Shown: piece after piece, positions 34,107 through 42,489 of the stretch
Layout: the number at the start of each line of letters is the position of its first letter
Position numbering within the stretch: the first letter of the stretch is position 1
From: Neolecta irregularis DAH-3
Lineage: Eukaryota; Ascomycota; Neolectomycetes; Neolectales; Neolectaceae
DNA: 42,489 bases
Reading direction: 5' to 3'
Assembly (NCBI GenBank): GCA_001929475.1
Contig: LXFE01000232.1
Span: 1 to 42,489 of the forward strand
The notes under the pieces: generated by a model
What the model saw: only the letters and a program-made list of their open reading frames with translations
What the model was told of the DNA's origin: nothing
The model's database searches: none
Made by a program: the position numbers and the translations under genes

Positions 34107-35732
34107 CTAAACTGTAAGATTACTGTCCACTGCCTTATGGCCCTTGACGTCTTCAACCAGAATAGATTCCTCATGGATAACAGCTGACTGAGTAATAATG
34201 ACACCACTAGCCTGATGTCGCTATATAGATGAGACTCAATTTCACAAGACAAACGAACTTTAAGGTCATCTGGAGCCAATTTTTTCCCGCCTTCGAACTC
34301 CCAGTGTCTGTACTTGTCGTGAGATGAAGGATTACTAAGATGACGATGTTGTTCTGCTCGCGAGTGCAAGGTTACCTAGAGATCAAAAGAAATATCCCCA
34401 AGTGATTCATATGATACCATCAACGAGTGAGTATAGAGCTTTCCAAGTGGGAACTGCAGTGACATATGAGCCATATTAATGTGAGATTGTGCAAGATAGA
34501 ACTCAAGATATCAGACAGGAAACTCGCGAGAATCTTGTACAATGATATCCAACACGGCAGCGAGAGAACTAAGGAACCCAGTCTGTTCATTAGTAGGGCG
34601 ATTACTATGATTTACCTACTTCCATAGTCAATCGAACGAGTTTGTCTATCAAACTAGCAAGTCAGTTATTGAACCAAATGTATTTCGAATATGGTAAAGG
34701 TGACACAACATACGTACCTGTCTAGTTAAAGTCAGGCGGTTCTCCAGGCGGGAATGCACACCTGTTGAAATAAAACCAGTTTTCGAGCGCAACAACATCA
34801 CTATAAGCCCCCCTGTGATCAACACATCGACAACACCGGCCTATGGTTTCAGCCTCCTTCGATATCTATATGTACCGGAATAAGCCACAACATAACCTAA
34901 AAGTTCATGGGTTTTGAAAAAAAAACATTAGAAAAATACCTGAAGTTTTGCCGCACCAACGTTACTATTTCGAGATTAACAAGCAGCTCGTTGGACAGCA
35001 TACAAACCTCATAGTCTATAACTATTAATCAACCAAAAGACGGGGCTTGTATACCTTCACATCCCGCAAAGCCACTACAAGCCATTGAGAACTAGATTTT
35101 AATTTCGATAGATAGCGAAGACAGCACCTTACCAGGCAGAGGAGAATCCCGCTACCGTAAACGAATAGATAAGGAGCCCTCCATGACGATCTTCGCATTA
35201 AACCATAAGTCCGGTGGACGAAGAAGCATTGCACCATGCAAGCAATTATTCCATTGAGTCCAGGTTCAGTCCAGAAGAGCCAGTTGGTTTTATCAAAGTT
35301 ATGGTAATTCCCGAAATGCCTCGCGAAATTGAGATAGAGCAAAGAGGAATCGCACGATGCTAGGACCGTCAAATTTGCCAGGGATGACTTGATAACTTGA
35401 AAGGAGATTGACTGCGAATAGTATACCGACAAAAACCTTTATAAATTTCCGGTCCTCTGTGAAGATATGATAATAGTTCCATGTTTGTATTGTAAGCATT
35501 CCCATGAAGAATATGTTGATGGCGATTCCCTGGGTCTCAGCAGTGTCAACTTTCCGGGCACCCACAATCAGGTAACAACCTAGAGAAGCCTTTGGAAATC
35601 AGTGTTTAGAAGAAACCACGAGTCCTACATCGGTATTGGTATAAAACGCCAGAACCTAAACCTGAGAAGGTGTACCAGGATGCGACATACAGCTGGACTG
35701 AGCTGAGCATTTGCTTCCTCAACAGAACTCAT
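34107..35732 (-). CDS. DUF6534-like seven-helix membrane protein
   Basis: Many small minus-strand exons. Confident ones: 35732-35691, 35655-35629, 35589-35397, 35359 to ~35133, 34840-34762, 34721-34718 (4 nt), 34653-34620, 34582-34541, 34501-34418, 34375-34259, 34220-34107. The stretch ~35130-34841 is not resolved; several splice schemes fit. Family marks: GMLTIQTWNYYHIF, KFIKVFVGILFAVNLL, ARHFGNYHNF, CMVQCFFVHRTYGL, VDVLITGGLIVMLLRSKTGF, STDSLIDKLVRLTMETG, FPLGKLYTHSLM and TLHSRAEQ. This is the order seen in the DUF6534 integral membrane proteins that are abundant in Agaricomycetes; their function is unknown. The hydrophobic blocks predict six to seven helices. The 4-nt exon is needed to make the T-D-S-L-I motif. 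Confidence 0.72.
34718..34721 (-). other. Candidate 4-nt microexon (ACAG)
   Basis: Between a 40-nt intron (GTGTGC...CTAG) and a 64-nt intron (GTACGT...CTAG) lie just four bases, ACAG. Including them turns the join into S-T-D-S-L-I-D-K-L-V, the family consensus. Skipping them yields an immediate stop (GTT TGA). Confidence 0.6.
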
Positions 35733-36552
35733 AGTAGAGAGGATAATTGATAGATTCGGGATATTGACAAGGTATTGTCCAGAGTAAGCAGTTGTTAGCG
35801 GTATGGAAGGAGCGAGATTCAGGTATTGACAAGAATGGCCGGGTTTATATAGAACATATCTTATCCCGTTAGCCAAGCTCCTGATGCTAACCTAAAGTTT
35901 CACTTTGGATAAGATGCCTCATATCTCGGCTTAGCTGGACATAAAGCAGATCAAAGAGCGCTTACTGAAACAATGAGAAAAGAACCAAGATTAGTGCATC
36001 TAGGATTGCTGCGGGACATTTAACCTCTGTTGACTCTCAAATGCGGACTCTTAGAATGTAGATACTCCTCATATTTTTGTATTACCACTGAGGTTTGTGG
36101 CATCGCTTTTCAAAAGATGGCAAGAGTGCGATGAAGGACACTAAATCACTTTTTAAGAACATCGTAGACACGGTGTAAAGTGAATAATGAATGCCTTTAA
36201 GTAAAATTTGTGACAGATGATAATGCACGCTAGGGCGATATTTAGTAGCTCAATTCGAGGTATTTTGTTCTTAGCTCGTCATGAATAACATGACTGGGGT
36301 ATAATGAATACAACAATGATTTTCCAATCGGCAACTAACCGTGAGAATCTGCCAAGTACTACTACAGTCGTTCCGATCTAGTTGACAGGTTGCGGTCTGA
36401 ATATGGAAAATCATCCGTGAGAAACCCGCTGGCGATGACAGTGCCCAAAACTGTACAGCGATTGACTAGCGGGAAATCAAATTCCCACGGCGATTTGAGA
36501 CGCAATAGATTTTGAATTGGCGGCATTGTATTTGACTGATTTCAGCGTCGAG

Positions 36553-36577
36553 GTCTCGCGTCTCGCGTCTCGCGTCT
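36553..36577. repeat. 7-nt tandem repeat (GTCTCGC)
   Basis: Three full copies of a GTCTCGC-type heptamer followed by a partial fourth, in intergenic sequence. Confidence 0.85.
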
Positions 36578-36983
36578 GACGCCTTAGCTTTATTGTGTTC
36601 AAGTAAAGGATTGTTGTAGAGCGAATGAATGTAGGTCACCTGGCCAGATTAGCTCACTGCTCTAATATTGAGCGAATCAAACGGGCCGTCGAAGAATTCG
36701 TCTGAGAATTTCCTTCGAAATGGCATAGTCGTTTGGCACTATCCACATGTACTTTATCAAATCGGGTTTTTAACATTGATGAGAGCATGAAATGCACATC
36801 TGGAAAACAACTGAAGAAGGTAACAGCAAAAGCCCATTTTTCAGGAATTCCGGAAAAATTAGCGAGGTAATAAATACACAGAGTACAATCTCGGCTTCAA
36901 AGAAAGCGAGGTATCTGAGGGGTAGGCACCGGAGATCAGAGCATCTCCCGATAGTATACAAGTAGCGCCTAGCTTGATTAGCA

Positions 36984-37019
36984 AGCAGGCAGGAACAGAA
37001 GCAGGCAGGAACAGAAGCA
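36984..37019. repeat. 16-nt tandem repeat
   Basis: Two identical copies of a 16-base unit (GCAGGCAGGAACAGAA) and the start of a third. Confidence 0.9.
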
Positions 37020-37187
37020 ATACTCTGTAGTTGCCTGTATCAAAGGGTCGAATGTGTTCTTCAACCTAAGCCTCCTGAGCGCAAGTCCGGACACCCAACG
37101 CTCATACCAACCCATTCTGTATGAAAGCTGGAAATGTAACCCAGCCTTGCAGTCCCAGATCAAATAAAGAATATCGCTTGGAGTGAC

Positions 37188-37963
37188 CTACAAAGGGTAT
37201 CCACTCTTTTCTTTTAAGCTCAAACTAGGTTTCGCGCCTCCATCTCGGATAGGCGTAGTATTCCAAAGATCCCAACCCACAACAGCAATATAAAAAACCA
37301 AGCCAAACGAAACAGCCCATTCAAAGCATGCTGATAGACTTTGGTTTGCACGACTGCTTGCAAACATACAAATTGCCAAAGCAACAGTGGCCACGAGTGT
37401 TCCTAACTTGCACCAAAACCTTGTTCGAACGGGCTGGTGCCGAGTAAGAAAATAATATTCAACAGTTCCCAGGGCAGCAGAAATTCCGATAGCGAGGACA
37501 AATGATACTGTGAATGGCCAGTGAACGTCTTCGTGATCGTCGAGGTCGTATATCGAGAGGAGCGTCAAACCGATTGCTCCGAGTATTGAAAACAGGACTG
37601 ATGCCAAAGAGATGTAATGCTCCCTTGCAGTGAACACGGTACTTTGAAGATGCCTGTCAAGGCATAAAGAAATGGCATATGAAAAGCCTGTGATAACTGA
37701 ACATGGAACGAAGACAGACTTGTAATGAGCGCCTCGAGTTAAAGAAGGGCTAAAGGTAAGGCATACCGATATCTGAAATATATGGAATAGATTTCGGATC
37801 TCTATTCCAATGAGGTTTACCATTCACACTCCATAGTGACAGCACTGGTCAAAGGTTAACCTTGAAAAGTCTTTTGAAACATGCTTGCTATTAACATGAA
37901 GGACCATACGACACCGGAAACAAGCGGAAACAGTGCATAGCGGTGAGCACATATCCTCTTCAT
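37188..37963 (-). CDS. Sfk1/FRAG1/DRAM-type membrane protein, copy 1
   Basis: Three minus-strand exons (37963-37881, 37828-37767, 37732-37188) give 229 residues. The layout is that of the Frag1/DRAM/Sfk1 family: an N-terminal helix (FPLVSGVVWSFMLIAS), a polar segment ending in the hallmark IPYISDIGAHYKSVFVP, four further helices, and a last helix with the acidic/aromatic signature CFEWAVSFGLVFYIAVVGWDL. Yeast Sfk1 works with the PI4-kinase Stt4 at the plasma membrane; animal DRAM proteins are lysosomal autophagy modulators. Which role applies is unknown. The second junction (phase 1, G|GC) is clear; the first intron (52 nt, GTTTCA donor) is less sure. Confidence 0.75.
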
Positions 37964-38505
37964 CGAGTGTAAGATGAGGCCTCGAGTCAAATCAGACTAG
38001 GGTATATTGTCTAGTTAGGTATGGCCGCAGTAACCCATCACGTATATGCAAAACCATTCAAGACACTTGTGATGAAACTCGTCACTGTTCCATGCCTCCA
38101 GCCACATTGGTAAGGATGTCTGAGACTTGCAGAGTCCAAAGTGAAGATACATTGTTTAGATAAGCCGACTACCAATCCCAATCAACGAGTTTGATCTCAT
38201 TACACTGAGAATATAACTCTGGAGTTCAAAGCGAATGGATGCTTACCTTGAGTGAAACGAGAGGACTCTACGAGATGCCAAAATGATGTCATCATTATCT
38301 GAGACAAGATATTAAAATGAAATATAAACAACAAATATAAACAACAATCAGACAGAAGGAGGATGCTATAGAAAGAAGGAATACTCGCGAGATATTTCTA
38401 TTGAGCTCTGCAGGACTAGACTGATTATTGAATTGCAGAGGTCAGGGTTATTACCATGACGTCTACAACAGCGATATGATAGAATATAATTCTCGATAAA
38501 CTACA
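37964..38505. other. Intergenic, nothing supported
   Basis: About 540 bases between the two tandem DRAM-type genes, AT-rich, presumably the promoter of copy 1 and terminator of copy 2. No ORF or RNA gene recognised. Confidence 0.55.
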
Positions 38506-39256
38506 TCAACCATAACCGAGTATATTTTTTTCCAACAATAATTTTTCCATTCCAATCATTCCTGCTGTTCTGTGTACTCTGAGATCCCAGATAAATTCAG
38601 CAAGATATAGCGCGACGCCCAAAGCTGCAGTCCATTCCAAAATATTCCTGGTTCCTCGCGGTACAGTGGAAATGGTAGAAACCAAAATGATGATGAAGAG
38701 CGGGATAACCGTGAGCAATTTTACTTGAAAGTGACGGACGAGGGTCGGGAGAAACCGGGACAATTCGCGGTAATGAGCTAAATTAAAAATTACAGAGAGT
38801 GCAAAGAAGCAGAGGGTGACTGTTTCCAACATGACATGTTGGAAGAGTTGTTTATGGCCGAATGACAAGATTGTTGCAACAAGACCTACAATGCCGGGGA
38901 CTGCCGCGAACAAGGAAAGCGAGGAAGTGAGGTTCTCTGTGGGCGACAGCATTGTGTGGAGATTGCGGCAGTAGCGGTCTAGAACGATGGAGAGGAGAAA
39001 CGTGACACTGGCGAACGAGGAGCACAGAAGGCAGAGAACGACGTTGTGAGCGCCTGGAATTAACAGCGACCCAAGGAGCACGTACTCGAGCGGTAGATGC
39101 TGGGCAAGAAAAAGTGGGGATGGTGGCTGTGTGAGAGCACGAGCACTAGGAATAAGCGGGCTGGGCGGGAGCGGGAGCGGCACGAGCAGCGAGCATTGCG
39201 AGCCAGACCAGCGTTCCGGCGAGCGGAACCAGGTAGACATGCCGGCGCAGCATCAT
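38506..39256 (-). CDS. Sfk1/FRAG1/DRAM-type membrane protein, copy 2
   Basis: Three minus-strand exons (39256-39184, 39145-39086, 39053-38506) give 226 residues. After splicing, the N-terminus reads [20 protein letters not shown], a helix like that of copy 1, then [13 protein letters not shown] at the place of the YISDIGA hallmark (degenerate here). Hydrophobic helices follow, ending with [21 protein letters not shown], closely matching the family's last helix. Introns are 38 and 32 nt. Long unspliced frames through this GC-rich 5' part are misleading. The intron before the GAH/SAH segment has the same phase as in copy 1, which supports a tandem duplication. The ATG is 440 bases from that of ATG1 on the other strand. 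Confidence 0.75.
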
Positions 39257-39696
39257 CGAGGGTGGACGAAGGGAGCGCTGCAAGCAGGCGGTGGAAGGAG
39301 CCGGATGCGTACATTGCGGTCGTGGGGACAGTGAAGGCAGACAGACAGATACAGATAGACAAAGACAGATAGACAAAGACAGATAGACAAAGACAGATAG
39401 ACAAAGACAGATAGACAACAGACATAGACAGACAGACAGACACAGAGAGACAGACACAGACAGACAGACACAGACAGACAGACAGACAGACACAGACAGA
39501 CAGACATAGATAGACAAAGACAGATAGACAACAGACATAAACAGACAACAGACAGATAGACATGCTCTGCAGGACCCACTTCCGCAGACCAGCCATGGAT
39601 AGCCCCCCGGGTTGAGACGGACAGATCACGTGCGGTGCCCCACACTCAGGGCCGCCACCCGCGAGGAGAGAGCAGTGCTGCCGCCCGTCTGCCGCG
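39257..39696. promoter_or_regulatory. Divergent DRAM-type/ATG1 intergenic region
   Basis: 440 bases holding both promoters. Most of the left half is a GACA/GATA microsatellite; the right half is GC-rich with CACGTG at 39627-39632, about 65 bases before the ATG1 start. Confidence 0.5.
39337..39563. repeat. GACA/GATA microsatellite array
   Basis: About 225 bases of mixed GACA, GATA and AAGACA units. An order-2 unit of 14 bases (agatagacaaagac) repeats four times at ~39353-39410, then pure GACA/CACAGACA runs follow. The minus strand is open in three frames (Cys/Leu/Ser/Val-rich), which is a by-product of the repeat, not a gene. Confidence 0.95.
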
Positions 39697-41911
39697 ATGG
39701 AACCTGTGCGCCGTCCCAAGCGCCAAGTCCGCATTGGCGACTACCTGCGCATCGCAGAGATTGGCCGCGGATCCTTTGCTACCGTCTACAAAGCACGCAA
39801 CGAGGTCCCGCCTCCGCGTGTCTGCATATTAACACTCGCAGACCACTGGTCACCTGGTCGCGATCAAGTCTGTCGTCCGCAACCGTCTCAACAAGAAGCT
39901 GCTCGAGAACCTGGACAGCGAAATACATATCCTGAAATCCGTGCGCCATGACCACATCACCTCCCTCATCGAGCTCCGCGTATGCTTGGTGCCGTGTGCG
40001 GCTGACTTTTAGCCGACGAATGCGCATCTGCATCTTATTATGGACTTTTGTGCCCTCGGAGACTTGTCCCATATGATCAGGCAGCGCGCCCACTTTGCCC
40101 GTATACCCGGTTTTGAGAACATTCCAAAGTACTACCCGAATACACCAACCGCAGGCCTGCACGAACATGTAACTTGTCACTTTACGCAGCACCTCTGTGG
40201 GTCCTGTATCTGCCACGACTGTCTGATAACTAGGTTCTGCAATGGAATATCTGCGCTCGCAAAACCTGATTCACAGAGACTTGAAACCGCAAAACCTGCT
40301 TCTTACAAATCCAAACCCTGAAGCGTCGTATATCGGTTCGCGCGACCTTCCAGTTTTAAAAGTTGCAGATTTTGGGTTTGCGAGAATGCTGCCGTCAAAA
40401 GATATGGCTAGTACCCTTTGTGGGTCGCCATTGTACATGGCCCCTGAAATACTGCGCTACGAAAAGTACGATGCAAGAGTGGATTTGTGGTCCATTGGAG
40501 GAGTCATTTATGAAATGGTGATGGGGAAACCGCCCTTTCGAGCAGAAAATCATATCGACTTGTTACGTAAGATCGATATAAATCAAGATAAACTCGTCTT
40601 TTCACCAAATATATCTCAAGAACCCGTTTGTTCTGACAGTCTCCAAAGTCTCGTCCGTGGGCTATTACGACGAATACCAGATGATCGGATTTCATTTGCA
40701 GAGCTGTTTTCGCATCCCGTGGTTACAGAGGCTCTTGTTCCCCAGACGCCTGCTAAAGAGGAGCTTTCCCAGATGATGGGAGACCGATATGTAACGGACT
40801 ATACGCTTGATGATATTGGGACGTTATCTCCTTCGCCGACCATTAAACGGACGGCGACGGAACCACCGCTTGGCACAAGTAATATTCGCACGCGAGAGGA
40901 AGGATCGCTGGATGATGCTGAATTGGAGCGAGAGTACGTTGTCGTTGAGAAGAAGACTGTAGAAGTGAACGAACTGGCCGATGGTAAGAAAGTCAAATAA
41001 TCGTGTTAACTTGAGAAATTGCTGCAAATCCGCAGAATCAACTTGTTCTACAGACCAGAAAGGTTGAAAGAGCTGCTACTGCTCCGTTTGTGTCTACGTC
41101 TCCGCGTTCAGGGAGTATGCTTGCGAGAGCGATTAGCATGGCCTCTACTCGGTTGCACGGATCGCCGCCATGGAGACATTTACACGCTGCTTCTCCGCGA
41201 AATCAGATGATATTATATGACGAGAACGTTGACCGAGAAGAGGTATTTATTTTAGGTACTAAGCTTAGGGTAGGAAAAGCTCTTGTCGACTATCAACGGG
41301 TATATCATGCGGATCCATGTGATTTATCGGTTTGCAGAGATCAAGTACATGCAGCTTGTTGGAAGTGAGCCGCCGATCCTGACGACGGGAGCAACCAGCC
41401 ATTTGTCCTCTGAAGCGCTGGTTCTGTACGTCAAGACGCTGTCGCTTTTGCAAAAGACGATGGATATTGCGGGGAATCACTGGAAACAAGCGAATATTTG
41501 CGGAAAGACGTTTTCGACCGCGCGGCTCAACAATTATGTGCAGTGGGCGCGCAGCCGCTTCAACGAATGTCTGGAAAAGGCCGAGTTTGTGCGGAGCAAG
41601 GTGACAGAGGAGCAGGTGGAGATTACAGCGGAGCGGCTGATATACGACCGGGTGCTCGACATTGCGCGGACTGCAGCGGTGAACGAGCTGACGGGGGATG
41701 ATCTGCTGGGGTCGAAGGCGTCGTACGAGACGGCGATAGCAATGCTAGAGGCGCTGCAAGAGCGGGAATCGAGCGAGGAGATGTGCGAGGAGGACCGGCA
41801 GACTATCGAAACATGTATGTTGGTTCTGGCGGCGGGCTGACGCGAGTTCTCAGCAGGGTTGGCAAGCGGCTGGAGGTGCTGTGCCGCAAGCTGGAGGGGC
41901 GGGGCGAGTGA
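39697..41911 (+). CDS. ATG1: Autophagy-initiating serine/threonine kinase Atg1
   Basis: Seven exons (39697-39804, 39842-39979, 40013-40196, 40234-40983, 41016-41242, 41274-41818, 41854-41911) give 669 residues, shorter than most fungal Atg1. Kinase domain: glycine loop GRGSFATV at 23-30, VAIK lysine K45, catalytic HRDLKPQN with D159, DFG at 189-191, [12 protein letters not shown] in the activation loop, and [12 protein letters not shown]. An Atg8-interacting motif YVVV lies at 378-381, as in yeast Atg1. The C-terminal Atg13-binding tandem-MIT region is visible ([49 protein letters not shown]). Atg1 with Atg13 and Atg17-type scaffolds starts autophagosome formation. Introns are 31-37 nt; the 31-nt one (41243-41273) has a TACTAAG branch site. 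The last junction (GTTGGT donor) is the least certain. Confidence 0.95.
40935..40946 (+). other. Atg8-interacting motif of ATG1 (YVVV)
   Basis: The four codons encode Tyr-Val-Val-Val inside [10 protein letters not shown]. The same core motif binds Atg8 in yeast Atg1 and tethers the kinase to the autophagosome. Confidence 0.8.
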
Positions 41912-42089
41912 GGGCAGGCGGGGCGCTGGGGCATCTTTCACATGGAATTGGCATTTACGGGATGCAGGCAGGGCAGGAGGCGGGCGATGACGTAGTGGGG
42001 GATGTGCGGGTATATGAAGGCAGGGGGCAGCAGGATCTGGGATGACTGTCTTTGTAGCAAGCCACTGCCTGCCATACACCTGGGACAAT

Positions 42090-42380
42090 GTAGCGACAGA
42101 GATTGATACAGAGATAGAAACAGCACTGGATACAGCGGTGCCAGCACCAGTACCAGTACCAGCAACAGCACCAGTACCGGCAACAGCACCAGCACCAGCA
42201 CCAGCACCAGCACCAGCACCAGCACCAGCACCAGAAACAAAGACATCGACAAAGACATCGACAAAGACATCGACACAGACAAAGACACAGACATCGACAG
42301 CACCAGAGACGCAGACATCGACATCGACAAAGACAAAGACATCGACAAAGACATCGACACAGACATCGACAAAGACAAAC
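42090..42380. repeat. Composite hexanucleotide microsatellite
   Basis: Three sub-arrays lie back to back: a CAGTAC/CAGCAA/CAGCAC mix at ~42140-42190, a pure CCAGCA run at ~42188-42235, then interleaved ACATCG, ACAAAG and ACACAG units to ~42380. All units are six bases. The long minus-strand frames across it (Val/Asp-, Ser/Leu- or Cys/Arg-rich) are repeat artefacts. Confidence 0.95.
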
Positions 42381-42489
42381 ACACCGCCCACCCGAGTCGC
42401 CGCCCCCCGCACGCTCCTGCACGCTCCGGCACCCGCAGCCCCGCCGGCGCTGTTCCCGCCCGCCCCCTGCGCACCCCAGGCGCTCGGCA
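42381..42489. other. GC-rich window edge, nothing supported
   Basis: A C-rich stretch that may belong to the promoter of a gene beyond the window. No start codon with a convincing product is visible. Confidence 0.4.

Larger units (their letters stand above)
35733..37187. other. 1.45-kb region without a gene
   Basis: Short ORFs only. It includes two small tandem repeats, listed separately. A 61-codon minus-strand ORF at 36978-37163 follows the stop of the first DRAM-type gene but shows no family match. Confidence 0.5.

Noticed and set aside
36978-37163. 61-codon minus-strand ORF just downstream of DRAM-type copy 1
   Set aside because: It begins after a complete family C-terminus and carries part of a 16-nt tandem repeat at its own end; likely 3' untranslated sequence.
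39060-39734. Long minus-strand ORFs of 130-224 codons over the GACA/GATA array
   Set aside because: Overlapping frames are all open because the repeat lacks stops; the translations are Cys/Leu/Ser/Val repeats. Only the downstream part (39256-38506, after splicing) matches a protein family.
41534-42474. Minus-strand ORFs of 155-292 codons at the right edge
   Set aside because: They read antisense through the ATG1 C-terminus and the hexamer array; composition is repeat-driven, with no domain.
1-42489. tRNA, rRNA, U-snRNA genes and CRISPR arrays
   Set aside because: No tRNA B-box with matching arms, no rRNA or U6-like core and no regularly spaced repeat-spacer array was seen. Divergent ncRNAs cannot be excluded by eye.

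Overview
The window is nuclear DNA from a filamentous fungus, most likely a basidiomycete of the agaricomycete type. The reasons are dense, very short spliceosomal introns (about 90 can be placed, mostly 31-46 nt), eukaryotic housekeeping genes on both strands with short spacers, and a DUF6534-type seven-helix membrane protein, a family I know mainly from Agaricomycetes. The phylum call is inference; no rRNA or tRNA gene was found to fix it.

Layout. Left block (1-19.6 kb) is conserved housekeeping: a RAD60/ESC2-type SUMO-like protein (+), proteasome subunit beta-6 PRE7 (-), an orphan Ty3/gypsy-type Gag-protease ORF (-), LSM6 (-) divergent from the NatB auxiliary subunit NAA25/MDM20 (+), a UBA-UAS-UIM-UBX protein (+), condensin SMC4 (-) divergent from the U1 snRNP protein PRP39 (+), then a CYP52/CYP63-like cytochrome P450 (+). 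Middle block (20.5-30.3 kb) is lineage-specific: two large paralogous multi-pass membrane proteins of unknown function, in opposite orientation on either side of an RGD2-like F-BAR/DEP/RhoGAP gene. Right block (30.5-42.5 kb) holds a 14-3-3 gene (+), a small J-protein (+), a thioredoxin-PITH protein (-), a DUF6534-like membrane protein (-), two tandem Sfk1/FRAG1/DRAM-type membrane proteins (-), and the autophagy kinase ATG1 (+), which is divergent from one of the DRAM-type genes and is flanked on both sides by microsatellite DNA.

There is no single operon-like system. The genes serve separate core processes: proteasome and p97 adaptor, RNA splicing and decay (LSM6, PRP39), chromosome condensation and SUMO-linked repair (SMC4, RAD60), autophagy and membrane biology (ATG1, DRAM-type), and Rho signalling. 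Most coding models below come from joining exons by reading frame, splice sites and family conservation, so exon ends are inferences from sequence alone.

Most notable signals: four GC-AG introns, three of them with the same GCATGT donor; an apparent one-base frameshift near the 3' end of SMC4; a probable 4-nt microexon in the DUF6534-like gene; adjacent 20- and 12-nt microexons in the 14-3-3 gene; an intact Gag-protease ORF whose catalytic Asp is replaced by His; and the pair of uncharacterised membrane paralogues.
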